In this document: positions 9,933 to 19,712 of the stretch, piece by piece
How the letters are laid out: every line of letters begins with the position of its first letter
Position numbering within the stretch: the first letter of the stretch is position 1
NCBI GenBank assembly: GCA_019119415.1
Contig: DWXB01000020.1
Coordinates: 1-38,512 of the forward strand
Direction: 5' to 3'
Origin: Candidatus Ligilactobacillus avistercoris
Lineage (GTDB): Bacteria; Bacillota; Bacilli; Lactobacillales; Lactobacillaceae
Length of the DNA stretch: 38,512 nt
Program-made: the position numbers and the translations under genes
Notes under the pieces: model-generated
Databases searched by the model: none
The model's input: only the letters and a program-made list of their open reading frames with translations
Told to the model about the DNA's origin: nothing

Positions 9933-11195
9933 ATGAACTCTATTAATGATTATACCCACTTTGCGCTCGATATTAAAGACAATAATATTGTTTTTACTGG
10001 TTGCCAAACAGAATTACGACACGGACGACAGGCAAAAGTCTATTATGGCACCCTTAAAGCAACGGCCAAGCGGTGCTCGGCTTGTGGTTTTCCAACCCTC
10101 GTTCATAACGGAAGTGCACATGTATCCATTCCGTACCTGACAGTAGACGCTTCGCGACCAATTTATCTTGATTTACGCAAAGAGCGCTTACGCTGTCAAC
10201 AATGTCACGCCACCATGATGGCGACGACACCGCTCGTTGACCGTCATTGTCATATCAGTAATGCCGTTAAACAGAAAGTGCGGATTAAATTAACCCGTCA
10301 ATTGGCAATGACAGAAATTGCGGCGGATACGGGCGTTTCTCCTAGTACAGTAGCCCGTGAATTGGCGACTGTCACTGCCTTCCCGCAAGTCAAACAAGCC
10401 GATTTACCAGTAAACTTAGCCTTCGATGAGTTTCGCGGTGTCGGCCATCAGCTACATTTTATCTGTTTAGACAATGATACCCACCGGATTTATCAAATCC
10501 TGGGTCAACGCGACCAACGGTCACTCTTAAATTACTTTAACGGATTCTCAGCGGCTGAACGCGCCCGGGTTCAAACGATTACGCTCGATCTCAACTACCA
10601 TTATCAAACGATTATTAAGCGCCTTTTTCCACATGCGATGATTGTTCTGGATCGTTTCCACCTCTGCCAAATGGTTAACCGGGCTTTTAATCAACTACGC
10701 GCCCAAGTTACTAAAGACTTTGACCCTCATTCGCGGGCCTATAAGTACCTCAAGTTTGGTTGGAAACAGTATTTGATTGCCAGTGATCAGTTAAGTACGC
10801 ACAATTACTATGATGTCCATCTTCAACAATGGATGTCACCCGTAGAACACGTTAATAATGGCCTTCAACTTAATGAACAGCTAAGTAATACATACGATGT
10901 TATGCAGGAAATTAACCATGCTTTACGGCAGCGTGACCACCAGCGCCTCGCGGCGTGCTTAAACCAAACGCACCACGTCGGTCCCCAAATGCAGGGTGTT
11001 TTACGGAGCCTAAAACATAATTACCAGTACGTCATTAATGGTGCGTGTTCGCCGTACTCGAATGGTGCTTTGGAAGGCACGATTCGGAAAATCAAACAGC
11101 TTCAACGAGTGGCTTATGGCTTCCGTAATTACGATCAGCTTATCCGCCGAATTATGTTGCTTGAGAATGCGAAGGTATCAAAAAACGTCGCCTAA
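9933..11195 (+). CDS. tnpA: ISL3-family transposase
   Basis: 420 residues, full length for the family. An N-terminal zinc ribbon carries Cys48/Cys51 and Cys88/Cys91. A helix-turn-helix follows at about 126-145 (MTEIAADTGVSPSTVARELA). The DDE catalytic residues are most likely Asp165 (NLAFDEFRG), Asp240 (VLDRFHLCQ) and Glu381 (NGALEGTIRKIK). AAAGGA precedes the ATG by 9 bases. The frame is uninterrupted, so the enzyme may be active. The stop overlaps a hairpin. It would cut and paste the surrounding element. Confidence 0.95.
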   Translation: MNSINDYTHFALDIKDNNIVFTGCQTELRHGRQAKVYYGTLKATAKRCSACGFPTLVHNGSAHVSIPYLTVDASRPIYLDLRKERLRCQQCHATMMATTPLVDRHCHISNAVKQKVRIKLTRQLAMTEIAADTGVSPSTVARELATVTAFPQVKQADLPVNLAFDEFRGVGHQLHFICLDNDTHRIYQILGQRDQRSLLNYFNGFSAAERARVQTITLDLNYHYQTIIKRLFPHAMIVLDRFHLCQMVNRAFNQLRAQVTKDFDPHSRAYKYLKFGWKQYLIASDQLSTHNYYDVHLQQWMSPVEHVNNGLQLNEQLSNTYDVMQEINHALRQRDHQRLAACLNQTHHVGPQMQGVLRSLKHNYQYVINGACSPYSNGALEGTIRKIKQLQRVAYGFRNYDQLIRRIMLLENAKVSKNVA

Positions 11196-11208
11196 AAATA
11201 GGCGACGT
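11185..11208 (+). terminator. Hairpin over the transposase stop
   Basis: A perfect 10-bp stem ACGTCGCCTA/TAGGCGACGT with a 4-base loop overlaps the last codons and stop. It is not followed by a good T run, so it may stabilise the mRNA end or act as a weak terminator. Confidence 0.55.
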
Positions 11209-11218
11209 AATCTCTTCA

Positions 11219-11241
11219 TCAACAGGATTTGACAAAGAGCC
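11219..11241 (-). repeat. ISL3 right terminal inverted repeat
   Basis: TCAACAGGATTT, five variable bases, then AGAGCC; the inverse of the left end with 18 of 23 matches. Confidence 0.88.
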
Positions 11242-11304
11242 TTTTGTATTAGGTTTTACAGCGCAAAGAGGCGGCGTATCACGCACAGCCTCCTTGTAGT
11301 GTTT

Positions 11305-11348
11305 ATAAAAAACATGGTGCCCCACCTGATTTCGGTGATGACACCATG
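11305..11348 (-). terminator. Terminator of the rnpA-yidC unit
   Basis: On the minus strand CATGGTG (11342-11348) pairs with CACCATG (11313-11319), with an inner CACC/GGTG pairing, followed by TTTTTTAT. It lies 19 bases after the yidC stop. Confidence 0.8.
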
Positions 11349-11367
11349 CTAAAGTTTTAATCTAATG

Positions 11368-12213
11368 TTAACCCTTTTTCCGGTTTTTCAACGCTTTTTG
11401 CCGCGCCTTCCGTTTCTTTCGCTGTGCTTCCTTTGCCTGCCGTTCCTGTTCCTCCCGCTCACGACGAATCTTAAACGGGTTTGAAATTAACAGAATTTGA
11501 CCAACAGAAAAGGCATTAGTAATCATCCAGTACAGCGATAGTGCCGCCGGAAAGTTGATGGCCATGATAAACGTCATGATTGACATTCCGTACGTCATGA
11601 TCTTCGTCATCCCGTTTTGTTCCGGCTGAGACATCATGCTTAGGTACGACGTTAAGAACGTAAATAACGCCGCCAAGATCGGCATGATGTAGTACGGATC
11701 CTTATCCCCTAGTTCCATCCAGAAGAAGTGGCCGGATTTCAGGACCGGCGACCGGAAAATGGCCTGATACAGGGCAATCAACACGGGCATCTGAACCAGC
11801 ATCGGTAAACACCCGGCAACCGGTGAAATTCCGGCATCCGCATATAACTTCTGCTGCTCTTCTTGCATTGCCCGCGCCTGATCCGGATCAGTCCGGGCAT
11901 CAGGGTACTTCGCCTGCAGCGCCTTAAACTGTGGCTGCAACTCAGTCGTCTTCCGCATCGACTTATTCTGGTAGAACATTAACGGGAGGATAATAATCCG
12001 CACAATTACGGTGAAGACAATAATTCCCCACCCGTAATTATTACCAAATAAGTGACTGAGCCATTCGATTGCCCGGATAAAGTTCCAAATTACGTAATGG
12101 TCCCAAATCCCCGTACTATGAGCAGTAACGTTGCTCGTCCCGCATCCTGCTAACAGTAGTGGCAGTGCCATTACACTTAGAATAACAAGTCCGCGCTTGT
12201 GCTTTTTCTTCAT
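11368..12213 (-). CDS. yidC: Membrane protein insertase YidC (Oxa1 family)
   Basis: 281 residues, normal for Gram-positive YidC. A lipoprotein signal ends in LLAGC with Cys24 as lipidation site. Five membrane spans follow; the conserved groove arginine is Arg72 in TVIVRIIILPL. The cytoplasmic loop has the helical hairpin (ELQPQFKALQAKYP), and GCLPMLVQMPVLIALYQAI is the typical third-span region. The tail is strongly basic (RREREEQERQAKEAQRKKRKARQ as a pattern of K/R repeats) and can contact ribosomes. It inserts proteins into the membrane alone or with SecYEG. It follows rnpA after 12 bases with AAGAGGAAA as ribosome site. The jag (khpB) gene that commonly follows in relatives is not here. 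Confidence 0.96.
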   Translation of the reverse strand: MKKKHKRGLVILSVMALPLLLAGCGTSNVTAHSTGIWDHYVIWNFIRAIEWLSHLFGNNYGWGIIVFTVIVRIIILPLMFYQNKSMRKTTELQPQFKALQAKYPDARTDPDQARAMQEEQQKLYADAGISPVAGCLPMLVQMPVLIALYQAIFRSPVLKSGHFFWMELGDKDPYYIMPILAALFTFLTSYLSMMSQPEQNGMTKIMTYGMSIMTFIMAINFPAALSLYWMITNAFSVGQILLISNPFKIRREREEQERQAKEAQRKKRKARQKALKNRKKG

Positions 12214-12225
12214 GCGTATTTCCTC

Positions 12226-12570
12226 TTATTCAGCTGGTAAAATCTTCGCGAGTCGCAGAACGTGCATCAGGTGCCGCTTAACATCCCCCATTGCCATTCC
12301 AGAAACGGCCGGCCGCGCAATTACCAGGAAATCACAGTCCTGTTTTAGCTGGGGCTTAAGTTCCGTTAGGCTCTGCCGAATCCGTCGCTTAACCCAGTTC
12401 CGCGCCACGGAATTGCCAATCTTCTTCCCCACTGAGATTCCTACCCGAAAATGAGGTTGATTTGGTTTTTCCAAAACGTACACAACAAACTGACGGTTAG
12501 CGTACGACTTTCCGGTCGCAAAGACCCGCTGAAACTCCGCTTCTTTTTTGACGCGATATGATTTTCTCAT
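12226..12570 (-). CDS. rnpA: Ribonuclease P protein component
   Basis: 114 residues. It binds the RNase P RNA and helps it recognise pre-tRNA 5' leaders. [17 protein letters not shown] opens the protein as in the family, and the RNR-type basic helix is [15 protein letters not shown] at about residues 52-66. FVVYVL and FLVIARP form the expected strands. It lies between rpmH and yidC, the usual order in Firmicutes, and a terminator hairpin separates it from rpmH. Confidence 0.96.
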   Translation of the reverse strand: MRKSYRVKKEAEFQRVFATGKSYANRQFVVYVLEKPNQPHFRVGISVGKKIGNSVARNWVKRRIRQSLTELKPQLKQDCDFLVIARPAVSGMAMGDVKRHLMHVLRLAKILPAE

Positions 12571-12612
12571 AATCCATCTCCAAAAATCCGTGGTTTTTTT
12601 CTTTTAACGTAA

Positions 12613-12643
12613 AAGAAAAAGACCACTGACGGTCCAGTGGCCT
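12613..12643 (-). terminator. Terminator or attenuator between rpmH and rnpA
   Basis: On the minus strand GGCCACTG pairs with CAGTGGTC (12621-12642, 6-base loop) followed by TTTTTCTTTT. It starts right at the rpmH stop and probably sets a high rpmH to rnpA ratio by partial termination. Confidence 0.8.
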
Positions 12644-12776
12644 ATGCAGACAATACTTTTCTGCCCTTCCGGCGACGCCGTGCAAGCACCTTCCGGCCAT
12701 TGCTCGTGCTCATCCGCTTCCGGAAACCGTGAACCCGTTGCCGGTGCCGCTTCTTCGGTTGGTATGTTCGCTTCAT
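12642..12776 (-). CDS. rpmH: 50S ribosomal protein L34
   Basis: 44 residues, read from the ATG at 12774-12776 to TAG at 12642-12644. The protein begins [18 protein letters not shown] and continues [19 protein letters not shown], the almost invariant L34 sequence. It is part of the large ribosomal subunit. AGGAGGTG lies upstream at the ideal distance. It is the first gene left of the origin and is read away from dnaA, as in most bacteria of this phylum. Confidence 0.98.
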   Translation of the reverse strand: MKRTYQPKKRHRQRVHGFRKRMSTSNGRKVLARRRRKGRKVLSA

Positions 12777-12936
12777 GCTGCTGCACCTCCTATTCAATTT
12801 CCCAACAAGATTGACCGGTCGCCCGCGCCAACTGTCAGGTCAAGACTTACCCTATAAGCCTACCATACCGCCTCCCAAATGAAAAGCAGTTTTTCCCTAG
12901 AAATCCAGAAGTAGCCGCCATGGTATCCCCAAAAAC

Positions 12937-13260
12937 GGTGGATAATCTTGTGGACAATGTGGATAACCCCAGAATGTTATTCGCACTTAATCCCCACAAT
13001 TCACGAAATCATCCGCAAATTCACCCCCGTTGAACAAGAATGTGCACAGTTCTGTGAATTCTGTGGATAATCGCAAAATAACTTTGATTTATTAGGATTT
13101 CATTGGTGTAAAACTTCTGTGACTTGTTCGTAACCGTTTTGAAATATCCCCACAATTCACATTTTCTGTGGATAAATTATTCCCGAAATGTGCTTTTAGG
13201 GGATTTTTTTATCCTCACTTTGTGAATTACTCCCCCAAAAAACAAAACCGTTGTGGAAAA
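12937..13260. other. oriC: oriC, upstream part: DnaA-box cluster before dnaA
   Basis: The 545-base gap between rpmH and dnaA holds at least seven DnaA boxes. Perfect TGTGGATAA copies are at 12958-12966, 13062-13070 and 13167-13175. One-mismatch copies are at 12937-12945, 12949-12957 and 13252-13260 on the same strand and at 13209-13217 (TTATCCTCA) on the other. A 15-bp direct repeat (ATCCCCACAATTCAC) occurs at 12990-13004 and 13146-13160. This corresponds to the incA/incB side of the bipartite origin of Bacillus-type chromosomes and probably also represses dnaA. 12790-12930 shows nothing else beyond presumed rpmH promoter sequence. Confidence 0.88.
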
Positions 13261-13278
13261 AAAGCAAGCCGTTATGGT
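13251..13278 (+). promoter_or_regulatory. dnaA promoter
   Basis: TTGTGG (13251-13256) and TATGGT (13273-13278) at 16 bp. The -35 overlaps a DnaA-box-like sequence, consistent with self-repression. It lies 43 bases before the start codon. Confidence 0.5.
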
Positions 13279-13321
13279 AGACTAGGTGCGTAATTCTAAG
13301 TTAAGTAGGGAGGAATTTGTC

Positions 13322-14719
13322 GTGGCGAATCAAAGTCAACCAAGTTTAGCGACTATCTGGCAATTCATCAGCGACACCCTCCGGCAGGATCTTTCTCCAA
13401 CTTCATTTGCAACCTGGGTCGAAACGGCAACCCCGGAATCGTTTACGGATAACGTGTTAACAATTACCGTTCCTACCCAGTTTCATGCCGATTTTTGGCG
13501 CGATACCCTTGCAGAAAAAGTAAGTGCCCTCCTAAAGAAATCAACGAAGGACACCATTACGATCCTGGCGCAGGTTCCAGAAGACGCAAACCCGTTGTCC
13601 CAAACGGTGACTCACGATGCCGGCCAATCCCAGAAAAATATTGACCAGACCGGAACCAGCAATGACTTCGATCAGGTTCCAGCGTACATGAAACCCTCAT
13701 CCCTCAACGATCATTACACCTTTGAAAACTTCGTTGTGGGGGAAGGCAACCGGATGGCTCAAGCAGCGGCACTGTCAGTCGCCGAACAACCGGGATCGAT
13801 GTATAATCCCCTGTTAATTTATGGTGGCGTTGGGTTGGGAAAAACCCACCTAATGCAGGCCATTGGCCACCGGATGCTTGAAATCAATCCAAACTACACC
13901 ATCCGGTTCGTTTCCAGTGAAACGTTTACGAACGACTTCATTGATTCAATCCGGAATAACCGCCAGGCCGAATTTCGTGATGCGTACCGGAACGTCGATC
14001 TCCTTTTAATCGACGACATCCAGTTCTTCGCGGATAAGGATTCCACTAAGGAAGAATTCTTCCACACGTTTGAGGACTTATTTGAAAAGAACAAACAGAT
14101 TGTCTTTACGTCTGACCGCCAACCAGAGCAAATTCCTAACCTGGAGGACCGCCTTGTTTCCCGGTTTAAGATGGGGCTTTCCGTTGACATTACCCCCCCT
14201 GACCTTGAAACCCGAATCGCAATCCTCCGGAATAAAGCTGACGATAACCACGTGAGTGCAACCGACGATGCGCTGAAGTACATTGCTAATAACCAGGCGG
14301 ATAAGAGTGTGCGGGACCTGCAGGGGGCGCTTAACCGGGTAATTGCCTACTCCCGGTTAAACAATAAGCCGATTACAACGGACCTAGCTGCCCAGGCGCT
14401 CCAAAACTACAACACGCAGGTCACCCGGCCAGAGCTTTCGATTGCCCTCATTCAAGAGAAGGTCGCCGCTCATTTTCACGTAACGGTTGATGATTTAAAG
14501 GGGCGCAAACGGGTTAAAACAATCGTTGTCCCCCGGCAAATTGCAATGTACCTTTCCCGGACAATGACGGATGCGTCCCTTCCTCGGATTGGAAACGAAT
14601 TTGGGGGGAAGGATCACACGACGGTGATTCACGCCTACGACAAGATTGATGCTGCGCTTAAGGAGGACGCATCTTTACGTCAAACAGTTGCTGATATTAA
14701 AGCTGCCCTCCAAAAATAG
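13322..14719 (+). CDS. dnaA: Chromosomal replication initiator DnaA
   Basis: 465 residues from the GTG at 13322, chosen because GGGAGGA lies 7 bases upstream and the product then begins like other lactobacillus DnaA (ANQSQPSLATIWQFI). An earlier in-frame GTG at 13286 has no site and would place the ribosome site inside the gene. Domain I covers about 8-85, a linker follows, and the AAA+ core has Walker A GGVGLGKTH with Lys174 and Walker B LLLIDDIQF with Asp231/232. The C-terminal DNA-binding domain has the signature GGKDHTTVIHAYDKI. It binds the boxes on both sides and opens the origin. Confidence 0.98.
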   Translation: MANQSQPSLATIWQFISDTLRQDLSPTSFATWVETATPESFTDNVLTITVPTQFHADFWRDTLAEKVSALLKKSTKDTITILAQVPEDANPLSQTVTHDAGQSQKNIDQTGTSNDFDQVPAYMKPSSLNDHYTFENFVVGEGNRMAQAAALSVAEQPGSMYNPLLIYGGVGLGKTHLMQAIGHRMLEINPNYTIRFVSSETFTNDFIDSIRNNRQAEFRDAYRNVDLLLIDDIQFFADKDSTKEEFFHTFEDLFEKNKQIVFTSDRQPEQIPNLEDRLVSRFKMGLSVDITPPDLETRIAILRNKADDNHVSATDDALKYIANNQADKSVRDLQGALNRVIAYSRLNNKPITTDLAAQALQNYNTQVTRPELSIALIQEKVAAHFHVTVDDLKGRKRVKTIVVPRQIAMYLSRTMTDASLPRIGNEFGGKDHTTVIHAYDKIDAALKEDASLRQTVADIKAALQK

Positions 14720-14870
14720 CCTGTGAATAACCTGCGAGTAATCCCCAAAAGTTATTCACAGGTTATTAACAAGTTTAATTAACGTGATCTTCACTATTTC
14801 GGGGGTTATCCACAAAATAAACAGCCCCTAATACTATTACTGTTATTCTTTATAATTAATTATTAATAAC
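14720..14870. other. oriC: oriC, downstream part: DnaA boxes and unwinding element
   Basis: Between dnaA and dnaN lie TGTGAATAA (14722-14730) and TTATTCACA (14752-14760), arms of a 12-bp inverted repeat (14720-14731 with 14751-14762), and the perfect box TTATCCACA (14806-14814). Nine bases on, a short GCCCC (14823-14827) leads to the triplet-like run CTAATACTATTACTGTTA (14828-14845), whose complement reads as DnaA-trio units (3'-GAT-5' type), then an almost pure AT stretch to 14870. Box, GC clamp, trio and AT-rich order matches the unwinding region known in B. subtilis. The trio reading is by eye. Confidence 0.8.
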
Positions 14871-14884
14871 CAGGAGGAACATCC

Positions 14885-16021
14885 ATGGAATTTTCTGTAA
14901 ATCGCAATGCTTTCTTAGCCAAACTCAATGACGCTCAACGGGCAATTTCAACTAAAACCGCCATTGAAATCTTGACGGGTTTAAAATTAGATTTAACTGA
15001 CGACGGCTTAACCTTAACTGGAAGTAACGCTGATATTACCATCCAAACACAACTCCCAGTGACTGCTTCAACTGCAGACCTAACCATTGAATCAACGGGC
15101 TCCATTGTTTTACCAGCACGTTTTTTCAGTGAAATTGTTAAAAAACTTCCTGAAAAGACAATGAAGGTCACGGTTAATGACCGCTACCAAGCAACCATCA
15201 CGTCAGGATCCGCTTCCTTTACAATTAATGGGCTGGATGCCGTTAACTACCCACACTTACCGGAAATTGATACGGCAGAACAACTGACAATTGCGGGAGA
15301 CGTTTTAAAACAGATTATTAGCCAGACCGTAATTGCCGTCTCCAGGCAGGAAAGCCGGCCAATGTTAACCGGGATTCACGTTACCATTCATAACGGGGAA
15401 TTACTGGCAGTCGCAACGGACTCCCACCGGCTAAGTCAACGGAAAATTACGTTAACGGATGCGCCGGAGGTTGACTACGACATTATTGTTCCCGGCGATG
15501 CGTTCCGCGAACTCTCCCGGATGATTGATGATAACGAGCAACTTCATCTCCGGGTTGCCGAAAACCAAATTCTCTTTACGTGGGGAACAACGGCGTTTTA
15601 TTCCCGGCTGCTTGATGGGATGTACCCGGAAACATCCCGGTTAATTCCGCAGGATTCAAGCACGCAGGTAGAATTTAATGCGGGGGTTTTGTTACAGGCA
15701 ATCGAACGGGCGTCACTGTTATCGCATACCGGTCAAAATAACGTTGTTAAGCTGGAACTTGATACTGACGCACAGCGGGCAACGCTTTCCGGGAACTCAC
15801 CGGAAGTCGGAAACGTCGAGGAAGAATTACAGTTTAGTTCCCTTTCTGGTGAGGGGATTGCGATCTCGTTTAACCCGGATTACATGAAGGATGCGCTCCG
15901 GTCATTTGGCCAGGCAACCATCAAGTTGGCCTTTACCCAACCACTCCGCCCGTTTACCCTCGTTCCAAGCGACGATCAGGGCGATTTTATCCAGTTGATT
16001 ACGCCGGTGCGGACGGTTTAA
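14885..16021 (+). CDS. dnaN: DNA polymerase III beta subunit (sliding clamp)
   Basis: 378 residues, normal length. The three clamp domains of about 125 residues are visible. It starts MEFSVNRNAFLAKLNDAQRAISTKTAIEIL and ends with the conserved RPFTLVP and FIQLITPVRT. It forms the dimeric ring that holds polymerase on DNA. CAGGAGGAA precedes the ATG. It follows dnaA across the downstream origin element and ends at a strong terminator, so dnaN and yaaA are separate units here. Confidence 0.97.
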   Translation: MEFSVNRNAFLAKLNDAQRAISTKTAIEILTGLKLDLTDDGLTLTGSNADITIQTQLPVTASTADLTIESTGSIVLPARFFSEIVKKLPEKTMKVTVNDRYQATITSGSASFTINGLDAVNYPHLPEIDTAEQLTIAGDVLKQIISQTVIAVSRQESRPMLTGIHVTIHNGELLAVATDSHRLSQRKITLTDAPEVDYDIIVPGDAFRELSRMIDDNEQLHLRVAENQILFTWGTTAFYSRLLDGMYPETSRLIPQDSSTQVEFNAGVLLQAIERASLLSHTGQNNVVKLELDTDAQRATLSGNSPEVGNVEEELQFSSLSGEGIAISFNPDYMKDALRSFGQATIKLAFTQPLRPFTLVPSDDQGDFIQLITPVRTV

Positions 16022-16053
16022 GACAGGAAATTAGCTGCGAAAAACGAATAGCC

Positions 16054-16085
16054 AAAAGAAGGTGGAGTGCACACCTTCTTTTTTT
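16054..16085 (+). terminator. Terminator after dnaN
   Basis: An 11-bp stem AAAAGAAGGTG/CACCTTCTTTT (16054-16064 with 16072-16082), a 7-base loop and a T run. 16086-16211 holds no gene that I can see. Confidence 0.88.
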
Positions 16086-16211
16086 ACGGGAAAATTTAGC
16101 TGAGAGGGTTACAAGCGATTTTAAGGACGTTTACGGGAGTTGGATTGATTGTAAGTGGAAGACCATTCAATCACTACAAATGAGCTGAAACAGGCCGTTA
16201 TTCGCTTCTAA

Positions 16212-16240
16212 TTGTTTTTAGGGGGCAAAAAAGCTATAAT
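16212..16240 (+). promoter_or_regulatory. Promoter of the yaaA-recF-gyrB-gyrA group
   Basis: TTGTTT (16212-16217) and TATAAT (16235-16240) at exactly 17 bp, 31 bases before the yaaA start. Confidence 0.75.
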
Positions 16241-16271
16241 TAAAGGCGGACACGAAAGTGAGGGATGCTGT

Positions 16272-16494
16272 GTGAGAAATGAATTTCGGCTTCGAAAACC
16301 GGTAATTACCCTGGGGCAATTACTTAAAAGCATCGATCTAATTTCTTCGGGAGGCCAGGCTAAGTGGTACCTAGCGAACAATGAGGTCTTGGTCAACGGC
16401 GAACCCGAAGACCGCCGGGGCAGGAAACTCCGCGCTGGTGATACGGTGACGCTTCCCGATAAGCAGGTAATTACGCTGAAAGCGATGGGTCCCC

Positions 16495-16508
<14 letters not shown>
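16272..16508 (+). CDS. yaaA: S4-domain RNA-binding protein YaaA (RlbA)
   Basis: 78 residues from the GTG at 16272, preceded by GAGGGATG. The frame is open upstream to 16212, but that stretch contains the promoter. The S4 fold covers nearly the whole protein (ITLGQLLKSIDLISSGGQAKWYL, then VLVNGEPEDRRGRKLRAGD as characteristic segments). The family sits between dnaN and recF in most Firmicutes and is linked to ribosome or tRNA binding; its exact role is not established. It overlaps recF by 14 bases, so the two are probably translated together. Confidence 0.92.
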
Positions 16509-19640
<3,132 letters not shown>

Positions 19641-19673
19641 AAATTCCGCCGTTGATTAAGTGGTGGAACAGGA

Positions 19674-19689
19674 TGTTTCATGTGAAACA
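19674..19689. promoter_or_regulatory. parS: Candidate parS (ParB-binding) site
   Basis: TGTTTCATGTGAAACA differs from the conserved parS sequence TGTTTCACGTGAAACA at one central position. It lies in the 72-base gyrB-gyrA spacer, about 5 kb from the origin, where ParB loading sites cluster in Firmicutes. parA and parB are not in the window. Confidence 0.72.
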
Positions 19690-19712
19690 CTGATGTAAGG
19701 AGGATGTGACAA

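Larger units (their letters stand above)
9802..11241 (+). mobile_element. ISL3-family insertion sequence, complete (1440 bp)
   Basis: The element is bounded by 23-bp imperfect inverted repeats (18 of 23 match, GGCTCT...AAATCCTGTTGA) and holds one intact ISL3 transposase. Length and ends fit the family, which usually makes 8-bp target duplications. The bases flanking the ends (AAAACAAA on the left, TTTTGTAT on the right) are not a direct repeat, so the target duplication is absent, decayed, or lost by rearrangement. The element sits between the flippase gene and yidC. Confidence 0.92.

Noticed and set aside
12604-12786. A 60-codon minus-strand frame over rpmH
   Set aside because: The true L34 frame in the same place is unmistakable and has the ribosome site.
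14720-14762. Inverted repeat after dnaA as an intrinsic terminator
   Set aside because: The arms are DnaA-box-like, the loop is long and there is no T run; it fits an origin element better.
16086-16211. Possible small gene or RNA between the dnaN terminator and the yaaA promoter
   Set aside because: No open frame with a ribosome site and no clear hairpin structure was found.
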